From Myxococcales bacterium (lineage in GTDB: Bacteria > Myxococcota > UBA727 > JABDBI01), in NCBI GenBank assembly GCA_023248595.1, contig JAHFEG010000008.1:1-64000 (forward strand): 64,000 bases of DNA, in the 5' to 3' direction. The number at the start of each line of letters is the position of its first letter. Within the stretch, counting starts at the first letter, position 1. Shown here in pieces: positions 27,030 through 35,402 of this stretch. Under the pieces are notes generated by a model that made no database searches, was not told the origin of the DNA, and saw nothing but the letters and a program-made list of their open reading frames with translations. A program made the position numbers and the translations under genes.

Positions 27030-27366
27030 AATGAAAATAAATAATCAGAAGGGATCATTTGCTAAATTGTAGATAAGAACAGCGTTTTGTTTAATTACGT
27101 CAAATTTCGACGCAAAAGACACTTTCAAGAAAAAATTGCAATATTTTTTTTAAAAAACTTATTTTTTCTGCTCTTTCAAGGACTTGCAAAATTACGTCAT
27201 TTATGACCTTGCGCGATCCTGTTTTTCTTTGCTAGACAATAGGAATCACCTTCGGGTTTTTAAGTCATAAGAGCAGTTTTAATGCGTCATTTTTCCATGG
27301 CATTGAGTCTTTGTGCCGTGGATGCGGGCCCTTTTTGTCTTTTGTTTTATTATTAGGAAAAAAATC
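27030..27366 (+). promoter_or_regulatory. AT-rich dnaA upstream region with repeated AATTACGTCA
   Basis: This is the non-coding stretch before dnaA. AATTACGTCA occurs at 27093-27102 and again at 27190-27199, 97 bases apart; each copy begins a short dyad (CGTC/GACG and GTCAT/ATGAC). A poly-A/T block lies between. No DnaA box of the form TTATNCACA is seen. A 24-codon reading frame (27282-27356) ends within the dnaA ribosome site AGGA and might be a leader peptide. The strongest view is a regulated promoter region; oriC function is not supported. Confidence 0.45.
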
Positions 27367-28869
27367 ATGGTTGCTATACGCGAAACACCTTCTTGTCAGC
27401 CCCAGGACACTTTGCGTAGTAATCAATCCGCTCTTGTTAGTATGGATCTAGATGAGCTTTATCAAGCGACACTTCAATCTTTAAAGCGTCGTTTAAGTCT
27501 TTTCGTTTGGCAGGGTTTTTTTGAACCGTTAACTCCCATTTCTTTTGTTGATGATGTGTTAACCGTTGCTGCACCCTCAATCTTCCATAAAGATTGGATC
27601 TTAGATCACTATTTGCAAGAACTGATAGAGACTACAAGCAATATAGTATGCCGTATCGTCAAGATTGTGGTTCTTCATAATTCTTCTGAAAGCAATGTTT
27701 CTCCTACTATAAAAAAGAAAACAGCGTTGCCAAGTCAGTTGCATACCGAGCTCGAGTTTGCGCAATCTCCAATTACTCCTTTGCGGGCTTCTCAGCCTGA
27801 AAAAGAAGTTGGCAAGTTTGTTCTTGAATCAAACCCAATCAACAATAATTACAACTTTGATACTTTTGTTCCCGGCCCATCGAATCAGGTGGCTTTTGCT
27901 GCTTGCAATGCGGTAGCCGACCAGCCAGGTGCCCAATACAGCCCGCTCTTCTTGTTTGGCCCTGTTGGCATCGGCAAAACACATTTGATTCATGCCATTG
28001 CGCTCTCTGCTAAATTACAAAATCCTTCCGCCCGCATTGTCTATATGAGTGCAGAGCAGTGGGTCAATGCTTACATACAGGCAATCCGCGAAAGACGTTT
28101 TGATGCTTTCCGTAAAAAATTTAGATCTGGTTGCGATCTTTTATTAATAGATGATATTCAATTTTTAGCAGGGAAAGACGCCAGCCAAGATGAATTTTTT
28201 CATACCTTCAATAGCTTGCACCAAGCACATAAGCAAATTGTGGTGACTTCAGATAAATATCCTCATGAAATTGAGGGCCTGGAAGAGCGCCTTAGAACCA
28301 GATTATCGTGGGGATTAGTTGCTGATATTAGACCTCCTGAAATTGAAACACGTATCGCTATTCTCCACAAGAAAGCAGAAGCTTGTGATATAAAACTTCC
28401 CAGCGAGGTTGCTCACTATCTGGCTTCTCAAGTGACGTCTTCGGTGCGAGAACTAGAGGGCGCGCTGCTTAGGTTGTCGGCTTTTTTGTCTGTTACCAAA
28501 AAAGAAATCTCATTAGCTGCAACCAAAGAATATTTGTCTCCTGTTTTTAAAAGAAGCGTTAAGGGTGATGTGACATCCGAACAAATTTGCGATTTAGTTG
28601 CTCGGTACTATGCCTTCAGCGTGGCTGACTTAAAAGGCAAAAGCCGGCAACAGCCTATTGCCTTAGCGAGGCAGGTTGCGATGACGCTGTGCAGAGGACG
28701 TCTGTCTTTGAGTTTACCTGAAATAGGCCGCTTCTTTAATCGAGATCATTCAACTGTACTTGCTTCGATTCGTAAAATTGAAAAACTGCGCGCAAAAGAT
28801 GTCAGTTTTCAAAACACTTTTTCTCAATTAGAAAAAGACATCTTTCGTGGTGAATTAAGTAGAAATTAA
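27367..28869 (+). CDS. dnaA: Chromosomal replication initiator protein DnaA
   Basis: The 500-residue protein has all four DnaA domains: helical domain I (about 15-85), a variable linker (about 100-160), the AAA+ domain with Walker A GPVGIGKT (198-205) and Walker B LLLIDDIQF (Asp262, Asp263), and domain IV with the signature FFNRDHSTVLASIRK (Asp460-His461-Ser462). It opens the origin and can act as a transcription factor. I chose ATG 27367, preceded by AGGA. The gene is not followed by dnaN/recF but by an M1 aminopeptidase 18 bases on, so this is not the classic dnaA-dnaN neighbourhood. Confidence 0.96.
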   Translation: MVAIRETPSCQPQDTLRSNQSALVSMDLDELYQATLQSLKRRLSLFVWQGFFEPLTPISFVDDVLTVAAPSIFHKDWILDHYLQELIETTSNIVCRIVKIVVLHNSSESNVSPTIKKKTALPSQLHTELEFAQSPITPLRASQPEKEVGKFVLESNPINNNYNFDTFVPGPSNQVAFAACNAVADQPGAQYSPLFLFGPVGIGKTHLIHAIALSAKLQNPSARIVYMSAEQWVNAYIQAIRERRFDAFRKKFRSGCDLLLIDDIQFLAGKDASQDEFFHTFNSLHQAHKQIVVTSDKYPHEIEGLEERLRTRLSWGLVADIRPPEIETRIAILHKKAEACDIKLPSEVAHYLASQVTSSVRELEGALLRLSAFLSVTKKEISLAATKEYLSPVFKRSVKGDVTSEQICDLVARYYAFSVADLKGKSRQQPIALARQVAMTLCRGRLSLSLPEIGRFFNRDHSTVLASIRKIEKLRAKDVSFQNTFSQLEKDIFRGELSRN

Positions 28870-28887
28870 AATTTGAAGGTTTTTAAA

Positions 28888-31560
28888 ATGAGATCAGTTA
28901 CACGCAGACTTATTGCAGTTCTATTTTTTCTGCCGTGCTCCTGGTTAAACGCTGAAATTTTTCCAGCAGGCCCACTGTCAAATGACGTTATTCCTACTGC
29001 TTACCAGCTACAATTAAAAATTAATCCAAAGCAGGATCATTTTTCTGGCGTAGCTCGCATCGACTTGGAGATTCAAAAACCGTTGCGTTTTTTTTGGATG
29101 CATGGCAACCATTTAACGATCTCCTCGGTAGTTTTGCAAACCCAGGCAGGAAAATCTTTAACGGCATCTTATGAGCAAGTATCGGTTGATGGCGTTGTTA
29201 AAATTACGCTTCCTCAAGAAGTGGCCGTGCAAAAAGCAGCCATCGTTTTACGATATGAAGCGAAGTTAACCAATGCGTTGTCTGGCCTTTATAAGGTAAC
29301 CGTCGACAAAATCCCTTACGTGTTTACTCAATTTGAACCTATCGCTGCCAGGGAGTGTTTTCCGGGTTTCGATGAGCCCCGCTTCAAAACGCCTTTTCAG
29401 GTTTCCTTAATCGTTCCCTCAAAAAATATTGCTATTGCTAATACGCCCATTTTTTCCGAGAAAATAATTGCTGCTGGCCAAAAGCTAGTAACTTTTTTGC
29501 CAACCAAACCCTTGCCGACCTATTTGGTTGCTTTCGCTGTGGGGCCTTTTGATGTGATAGAGTCAAAAGCAATTGTTGCGAACACGTTGCGAAAAAACGC
29601 AATTCCTTTTCGAGCCATTGCAGTAAAAGGGATGGGCCCTAAACTTAAATACGCATTGCAGCACACGCCGCACTTGTTGCAGTTGCTGGAAGATTATTTT
29701 CAAATTCCTTATCCGTATGAAAAATTAGATATCATCGCTGTGCCAGATTTTGCAGCAGGCGCCATGGAGAACGCAGGCGCTATCACTTTCAGAGATTCAC
29801 TTTTAATTATTGACGACAAGACAGCTCCGGTTAGTCAAAAGCGATCTTTCGCCTATGTTATGGCCCACGAGCTGGCCCATCAATGGTTTGGTAATTTGGT
29901 CACCATGCCTTGGTGGAATGATTTATGGCTAAACGAAGCTTTTGCGACTTGGATAGAATATCGTATTGTCGAAAAATTTAATCCTGACTATATGGCCGAA
30001 CTGGCTTTGCAAGAAAGCATTCATAACGGCATGCATGAAGACGATCTAATGTCTGCTAGACAAATCATGCAGCCAATTGTGTCTTACCACGACATTTACA
30101 GTGCTTTTGATCCTATTACCTATGAAAAGGGTGCTGGGGTTCTTTCCATGTTTGAACGTTATCTTGGTGAAGATGTTTTTCAAAAAAGTATTCAATACCA
30201 TTTAAATCGTTTCGCTTTTGGTACAGCAACCGCTGCAGATTTTATTGATTCTCTTTCGACTATTTCCAAAAAAGATTTGCACGGACCTTTTTTAAGCTTT
30301 ATCGAACAGCCAGGCATTCCTCGGATTAAAGCGGACTACAATTGTAGTCTTGCCCAGGTTAGTTTAGAGCTCAATCAATCTCGATATTTCCCAATTGGTT
30401 CTTTAGGGGATTCTAAAAAATATTGGCAGGTCCCATTTTGTTACAAATATGAAATTAGTGGCCAGATAAAAGACGATTGTTTACTGCTAAAAGATGAAAC
30501 GACATATTGGGATTTCGATTCTCAATGTCCTAATTGGATACTCATGAACACCAATGCTGCTGGTTACTATCGCTGGATGTTGCCAACAGATAAAATAGAA
30601 GCATTAACACAAAATCATTTAAACACGCTGACAGTACGTGAACAATTTGATCTCATTAACAACATTAAGGCAGGTTTTTCGAGCGGTGACTTAAAGGCGC
30701 AAACAGTTTTTAAATTACTTCCCTATTTTTTATCGATCAAAAACAGATTTGTAGCGTCTGCGCCTATAGGGACCCTGCAATGGATAAATGAATATGCTGT
30801 ACCGCTCAAACTGTCGGAATCTTTCCAAAAATATGTTTCATCGTTATACGATCCTATTCTTCAAGAGTTACCCTTAAAAAGTACAGCAACCCTGAACACT
30901 GAAGAAACTAATTTATTTCAAATTGAGCTTTATGATTTGCTTGCCAATCTAGCAAAAGACCAAAAGATACGCGCCATGCTAAAAAAGAATGGCGCATTGT
31001 ATGTGCATGATTTGACGAAAAAGCGGCCTAACAAAAACACAGAGCTTGCATTGGTTTCGGTTGCGGTTTGGGCTGAAGAAACCCCTGGGTCGTCTCATAT
31101 TTTAAAGAAGCTCTTATTGCAGACAAACGATCCGATGCAAAGAAAAATTATTTTAAATGGCTTAAGCCAAGGAACAACAATTCCCAATGCAGGCATCATA
31201 TATCAACTTTTATTAGGAGAAGACTTAAGGCGCAATGAAGTAATACCGCTGCTCAGTTCTTTCATGAGCAATGATCATCAAAAAAGAAAAGCCGGATGGA
31301 ATTGGTTTAAAGAAAATTATGACGCACTGTCGAAAGCTCTTCCCGAGAAAAAAGCGGCAGGATTTCCTTATTTGGCAAGCGGTTTTTGTTCTGCGCAAAA
31401 AGAAGAAGAGGTCAGAAATTTCTTTGCGAAAAAAGTTGAAAATTTGCCAGGCGGCCCAGGTAACTTAAAAGAAACTCTCGAACGTATTTCTTTGTGCCAC
31501 AGTTTAGTTGAGGCACAGAAAAAAAGCGTCGAAGCATTTTTGATAGAACACAAAAATTAA
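28888..31560 (+). CDS. M1 family metallo-aminopeptidase, exported
   Basis: The 890-residue protein has a signal peptide (SWLNA, near residue 23), an N-terminal beta domain, then the exopeptidase motif GAMEN (291-295) and the zinc site HELAH (His327, His331) with Glu350 as third ligand, and the usual long helical C-terminal domain (about 530-890). It removes N-terminal residues from peptides, here in the periplasm or outside the cell. ATG 28888 has AAGG upstream; a TTG five codons earlier is also open. It follows dnaA closely and is probably co-transcribed. Confidence 0.93.
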   Translation: MRSVTRRLIAVLFFLPCSWLNAEIFPAGPLSNDVIPTAYQLQLKINPKQDHFSGVARIDLEIQKPLRFFWMHGNHLTISSVVLQTQAGKSLTASYEQVSVDGVVKITLPQEVAVQKAAIVLRYEAKLTNALSGLYKVTVDKIPYVFTQFEPIAARECFPGFDEPRFKTPFQVSLIVPSKNIAIANTPIFSEKIIAAGQKLVTFLPTKPLPTYLVAFAVGPFDVIESKAIVANTLRKNAIPFRAIAVKGMGPKLKYALQHTPHLLQLLEDYFQIPYPYEKLDIIAVPDFAAGAMENAGAITFRDSLLIIDDKTAPVSQKRSFAYVMAHELAHQWFGNLVTMPWWNDLWLNEAFATWIEYRIVEKFNPDYMAELALQESIHNGMHEDDLMSARQIMQPIVSYHDIYSAFDPITYEKGAGVLSMFERYLGEDVFQKSIQYHLNRFAFGTATAADFIDSLSTISKKDLHGPFLSFIEQPGIPRIKADYNCSLAQVSLELNQSRYFPIGSLGDSKKYWQVPFCYKYEISGQIKDDCLLLKDETTYWDFDSQCPNWILMNTNAAGYYRWMLPTDKIEALTQNHLNTLTVREQFDLINNIKAGFSSGDLKAQTVFKLLPYFLSIKNRFVASAPIGTLQWINEYAVPLKLSESFQKYVSSLYDPILQELPLKSTATLNTEETNLFQIELYDLLANLAKDQKIRAMLKKNGALYVHDLTKKRPNKNTELALVSVAVWAEETPGSSHILKKLLLQTNDPMQRKIILNGLSQGTTIPNAGIIYQLLLGEDLRRNEVIPLLSSFMSNDHQKRKAGWNWFKENYDALSKALPEKKAAGFPYLASGFCSAQKEEEVRNFFAKKVENLPGGPGNLKETLERISLCHSLVEAQKKSVEAFLIEHKN

Positions 31561-31597
31561 TTGTAAACCTGCGCTCAGTCTGAATTTATTTTTATTC

Positions 31598-31616
31598 GTC
31601 GTCCCGGACTTGTTCC
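31598..31616 (+). repeat. Truncated arm of a dispersed palindromic repeat
   Basis: Eighteen of nineteen bases match the left arm of the complete element at 40421-40493 (the single difference is G for A at the fourth base). The rest of the element is missing, so this is a remnant in the spacer after the aminopeptidase gene. Confidence 0.6.
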
Positions 31617-31678
31617 CACTACTGTCCAAAACGTTTTGATGGATTTATTCTCGCTTGGAAAAATCAGGAGACCACTTT

Positions 31679-31858
31679 ATGTTAAACGGAACCAACAGAT
31701 TACCCGTTTTGGATTATCATTTGATTGAAGCCATTGCCATGAAAGATCTCTTTCGCAGAGGTGAAACCGCCTTATTCGAATGTTCGGGAATATATGCTTT
31801 AAAAACTTTTCCCGACCAGCAAATAGATAGGAATGGTTATTTTAAATTTTTCGTCTAG
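31679..31858 (+). CDS. Possible small protein (59 residues)
   Basis: The ATG at 31679 has GGAG eight bases upstream, and the first 40 codons lie in otherwise non-coding DNA. The last 20 codons overlap the end of the methyltransferase gene on the other strand. No motif or signal peptide is seen. It may be real or chance; only the ribosome site supports it. Confidence 0.3.
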   Translation: MLNGTNRLPVLDYHLIEAIAMKDLFRRGETALFECSGIYALKTFPDQQIDRNGYFKFFV

Positions 31859-32545
31859 TGAACCATGCTGAAGAAGACGAGGTTTTAGCCAGGATTCAAT
31901 AGGATCTTTGTTAAGATCTTTTTGATAATATTGAGTAGATGACCAGCTGGAAAAATAATTCAAAAGTTCTTGTAGTGTCCAATTGGGCTCAATAAAAAAT
32001 TCAGGTGTTTCTAACTTTTCAAAAGGAAATTGAATGTCTTGATAGCGATTTTCAATATGCCTTCGCTCTTTTGGCCAATAAGGACCCACGATGTCCTGAT
32101 AAAAAGTCCCAATAAGCTGATTTAAATTAGGTGAAGCAGTGGTTAAAAGTTCATAACACCAGATAGCTAAAAAACCATTTTGCTTAAGCACGCGTTTTGT
32201 TTCTTTAAAAAAATCTTCAAAGCAAAACCAATGAAAAGCTTGCGCGACTGTAATCAAATCAGCTGTTTTATCGAGAAGGCCCGAATTTTCAGCTAAGGAA
32301 ACGCGATAATCGATGTTACATTTTGAGACAGCTTGCTTAATTTGTTCTTCGCTCGCATCGGTTGCAACAACTTTTTTATAGTAATTGGCGAGCATGACGG
32401 CGGCTTGTCCATTGCCGGTTGCGCAATCCCATGCAAGATCATGTGCTTTTGTTAACAAGGCCAAATACTCAAACAAGGCTTTTGGGTAAGTTGGCCGCGC
32501 CTCTTTATAGAGAGATGATTTTTTTGAAAAGTGATCTTTAAACAT
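31799..32545 (-). CDS. Class I SAM-dependent methyltransferase
   Basis: The 248-residue protein begins FSKKSSLYKEARPTYP, the opening typical of the UbiE/Methyltransf_11-like group that includes trans-aconitate methyltransferase-like proteins. The SAM site is WDCATGNGQAA (motif I), with VVATDAS (motif II) and ITVAQAFHWF. The substrate is unknown; aconitase is encoded 584 bases upstream on the same strand, which is suggestive if it acts on trans-aconitate but proves nothing. No clear ribosome site precedes the ATG. A scrap of a second copy lies at 33072-33122. Confidence 0.82.
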   Translation of the reverse strand: MFKDHFSKKSSLYKEARPTYPKALFEYLALLTKAHDLAWDCATGNGQAAVMLANYYKKVVATDASEEQIKQAVSKCNIDYRVSLAENSGLLDKTADLITVAQAFHWFCFEDFFKETKRVLKQNGFLAIWCYELLTTASPNLNQLIGTFYQDIVGPYWPKERRHIENRYQDIQFPFEKLETPEFFIEPNWTLQELLNYFSSWSSTQYYQKDLNKDPIESWLKPRLLQHGSLDEKFKITIPIYLLVGKSF

Positions 32546-32603
32546 GGCCCGCTGATTTTTTACAGAATAACATCGATTCGTTCACGTATAGGCGATTGTC
32601 AAA

Positions 32604-32657
32604 AAAATACGAAATCCTGGGCATGGCGCAGCGGCCTCCAGGATTTCATATTTTTTT
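32604..32657. terminator. Bidirectional Rho-independent terminator
   Basis: GAAATCCTGG (32611-32620) pairs perfectly with CCAGGATTTC (32638-32647). Runs of seven A on the left and seven T on the right give a U-tract in either direction. It should end the small secreted-protein gene on the minus strand before the methyltransferase gene. Confidence 0.8.
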
Positions 32658-32659
32658 AC

Positions 32660-32992
32660 TTACTCGTTTCTGTCTAAATAAGGGAGCGCCCTTTTCCAAA
32701 GTCCTTCTTCTAAAAGATCGACGCCAAATATGTTCAAGAAACTGTCCGTTGAGCTCACAGAGGCAACAGCTATAATTACCCAGTTAAGCGCCCTGTGCAA
32801 GTAACCAGTTTGTAGGATATGTGTCCTACTGTAAGCGGCATTTGCTATGGCGTTATTCACGAGTACTCTAACCATGTTCGGCACAAGGATTTGTTTAGCC
32901 CAATTTTCCCAGCTTCGCTCCGCCATCACAGGAGAAGCGATTAAAGTGAACGTAAACAAAGAAGAGATAAACAGTAATTTATATGATCTCAT
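32660..32992 (-). CDS. Small secreted protein of unknown function
   Basis: The 110-residue protein has a clear signal peptide ending at SPVMA (near residue 24). The mature part starts with a Trp-rich helix (ERSWENWAKQ), then a central hydrophobic segment ALNWVIIAVASV. No cysteines and no known motif. AAGGA stands before the ATG, and a strong terminator follows the stop. Periplasmic or secreted; function unknown. Confidence 0.68.
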   Translation of the reverse strand: MRSYKLLFISSLFTFTLIASPVMAERSWENWAKQILVPNMVRVLVNNAIANAAYSRTHILQTGYLHRALNWVIIAVASVSSTDSFLNIFGVDLLEEGLWKRALPYLDRNE

Positions 32993-33071
32993 AGTGGTCC
33001 TTCTTACTTATGATTTGAGTTTTATGGCATAAAAATATTTTGTCTAGATCTGTTCTGCTCTTTTAGATTAT

Positions 33072-33122
33072 TCAAGAGTTTTTATCGACGAGCAAATAAA
33101 TAGGAATGGTGATCTTTAAACA
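33072..33122 (-). pseudogene. Remnant of a second methyltransferase copy (5' and 3' ends joined)
   Basis: Just after the aconitase stop, the minus strand reads ATGTTTAAAGATCAC, identical to the first 15 bases of the methyltransferase gene at 32545. It runs straight into codons for KITIPIYLLV, which also end that gene, with only synonymous changes in these ten codons, and then stops. The join falls at TTTAAA, which is present in both ends. This looks like a paralogue reduced to its two tips by an internal deletion. Confidence 0.5.
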
Positions 33123-33128
33123 TGTTTC

Positions 33129-35402
33129 CTAATGTCTTTGCGCTAAATAATTGAGTGCGGAACCTGCCTTAAACCACAGTATTTGTTCGTCAGATAAAGT
33201 GTGCTGACATTGTATTTTTTCAGCACGTCCATCAGAATGACGCAAAACCACGTCGACTGATTTTTTGGGAGCTAATTGATTTAAGCCAACAACATCTACT
33301 CTGTCTAATGCTTCAAATTTCTCGTAATCAGCAGGATTTATAAAAGTCATAGGCAGAATCCCATGTTTTTTCAAATTGGTTTCATGGATACGGGCAAAAC
33401 TACGAGAAATAAGTACCTTTCCACCTAAGTGTCGAGGCTGCATAGCTGCGTGTTCACGACTGGAGCCTTCTCCAAAATTTTCATCACCAATTACTAACCA
33501 GTCTATATGTTGGCTTTGGTAATGACGCGCAATTTCAGGAAAAGATTTGTGGGGCGCAAGCGGATTTGTAACATCGATTCCACGACCAGCTTCATTGGTA
33601 AAAGCATTGATGGCTCCGATGTAAGTATTGTTAGAAATCTGATCGAGGTGCCCCCTGAATTTGAGCCAAACACCTGCTTGAGAAATATGATCAGTCGTGC
33701 ACTTGCCTTTGGTTTTCAAAAGCACTGGCATATTCATAAAATCTTTGCCACTCCATTTGGGGAAAGCTTTGAGCAAAGCAAGCCTTTCGGAATGTGGGTC
33801 GACAATGACGTCTACTAAATCCGCATTGGTTGCTGGTGGTTCATAGCCGGAGCGATCGATTTGAAAACCTAAAGCTGGTAAAGCATCAGAAGTAGGCATA
33901 GGCAATTTGATTTCTACGTCGTCTGCGTCGATGAGTTTATCTGTTAAGGGGTTGAAAGATAATTTTCCAGACAAGGCAATGGCAGTCACAATTTCAGGGC
34001 TTGCGAGAAAGGACAAGGTGGCGCGATTACCATCGTTGCGGCCAGGAAAATTGCGATTGTAAGAACTAATGATAGCGTTGTTTTCGCCTTTGCTGATATC
34101 GGTTCGATGCCATTGGCCAATACAGGGCCCACAAGCATTAGCAAGTACCACACCATCGATATCGATAAGCTGCTTCATTTGTCCATCACGATCAATGGTT
34201 GCATGAACAGTCTCGCTGCCAGGCGTAATATAAAAAGGGATCTTAACTTTTAAATTTGCAGCAGCGGCAACCTCGGCAATAGAAGCAGCGCGGCCAATAT
34301 CTTCATAGGAGCTATTCGTACAGCTGCCGATTAAGGCGGCTTTGGGAATTTCCGGATAACCTTCTTTGGCAATTGCCGCTTTCATTTCACTAATCGGTCT
34401 AGCCAAGTCGGGTGTGTGAGGACCAACAATATGTGGCTCAAGAGCACTGAGATCGATGTGAATTACGCGATCATAAAATTTTTCAGGCTCCAAATAAACT
34501 TCTTTATCAGCACGAAGAAAATTTTGGAATGTGTCTGCTAGCTTTGCCCATTCTGCACGATCGGTCGCATGCAAATATTGGGACATATTGTTATCGTATG
34601 GAAACAGGGAAGTTGTGGCGCCATGCTCAGCGCCCATATTGCAAATTGTGCCTTTTCCCGTCGCAGAAATGCTGTCGCAACCATCACCAAAAAACTCAAC
34701 GATGCAGCTTGTCCCACCTTTTACAGTTAAAATTCCCATGAGTTTTAAAATGACATCTTTGGGTGATGTCCATCCGCAAAGTGATCCAGTCAGTTTCACT
34801 CCAATGACCCCAGGCCATCGCAAACTAAAAGGTTCGCCTGTCATGACATCGACAGCATCTGCACCGCCGACGCCAATAGCAATCATGCCTAACCCACCAG
34901 CATTTGGGGTGTGAGAATCGGTTCCGAGCATCATTCCGCCCGGGAAGGCGTAATTTTCTAACACCACTTGATGAATAATTCCCGACCCTGGCTTCCAGAA
35001 ACCCATGCCATATTTATTGGCGGCTGTTCGTAAAAATTCATAGACTTCGTGGTTTTCATTGAGTGCTTTTTTCAAGTCAACTCTGGCGCCACGTTCTGCT
35101 TGAATCAAATGGTCGCAATGTATCGTCGTGGGAACAGCTGTTTTAGGCTGGCTTGCGGTCATGAATTGTAAAATGGCCATTTGTGCAGTGGCGTCTTGCA
35201 TGGCCACGCGATCGGGAAAAAAATTAACGTATGACTTGTGTCTAACCAATGGATTGCCATCTTCATCGGCAACCTGTTTCATGTGGCCAACTAAAATCTT
35301 TTCCGCAAGCGTCAAGGGACGATTAAAATGCGTACGCGCTTCTTGGTATTTATTTTTGATTTTTTCGTAGCAGTTCTGGATGAGTTTAATTTCGTTTGTC
35401 AT
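33129..35402 (-). CDS. Aconitate hydratase, mitochondrial-type
   Basis: The 757-residue enzyme interconverts citrate and isocitrate in the TCA cycle. Its [4Fe-4S] cysteines are visible in GSCTNSS and CGPCIGQW; other signatures are TDSHTPNAGGLG, the C-terminal-domain GDENFGEGSSREHAA and RSFARIHETNLKKHG. The size and wording are those of the mitochondrial ACO2-like type rather than of AcnA (about 890) or AcnB. GAGGA before ATG 35402 decides the start, which overlaps the end of comEC by 17 bases, so the two are coupled. Confidence 0.95.
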   Translation of the reverse strand: MTNEIKLIQNCYEKIKNKYQEARTHFNRPLTLAEKILVGHMKQVADEDGNPLVRHKSYVNFFPDRVAMQDATAQMAILQFMTASQPKTAVPTTIHCDHLIQAERGARVDLKKALNENHEVYEFLRTAANKYGMGFWKPGSGIIHQVVLENYAFPGGMMLGTDSHTPNAGGLGMIAIGVGGADAVDVMTGEPFSLRWPGVIGVKLTGSLCGWTSPKDVILKLMGILTVKGGTSCIVEFFGDGCDSISATGKGTICNMGAEHGATTSLFPYDNNMSQYLHATDRAEWAKLADTFQNFLRADKEVYLEPEKFYDRVIHIDLSALEPHIVGPHTPDLARPISEMKAAIAKEGYPEIPKAALIGSCTNSSYEDIGRAASIAEVAAAANLKVKIPFYITPGSETVHATIDRDGQMKQLIDIDGVVLANACGPCIGQWHRTDISKGENNAIISSYNRNFPGRNDGNRATLSFLASPEIVTAIALSGKLSFNPLTDKLIDADDVEIKLPMPTSDALPALGFQIDRSGYEPPATNADLVDVIVDPHSERLALLKAFPKWSGKDFMNMPVLLKTKGKCTTDHISQAGVWLKFRGHLDQISNNTYIGAINAFTNEAGRGIDVTNPLAPHKSFPEIARHYQSQHIDWLVIGDENFGEGSSREHAAMQPRHLGGKVLISRSFARIHETNLKKHGILPMTFINPADYEKFEALDRVDVVGLNQLAPKKSVDVVLRHSDGRAEKIQCQHTLSDEQILWFKAGSALNYLAQRH

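Noticed and set aside
27030-27366. Replication origin before dnaA
   Set aside because: No DnaA boxes were found by eye, and dnaN is absent.
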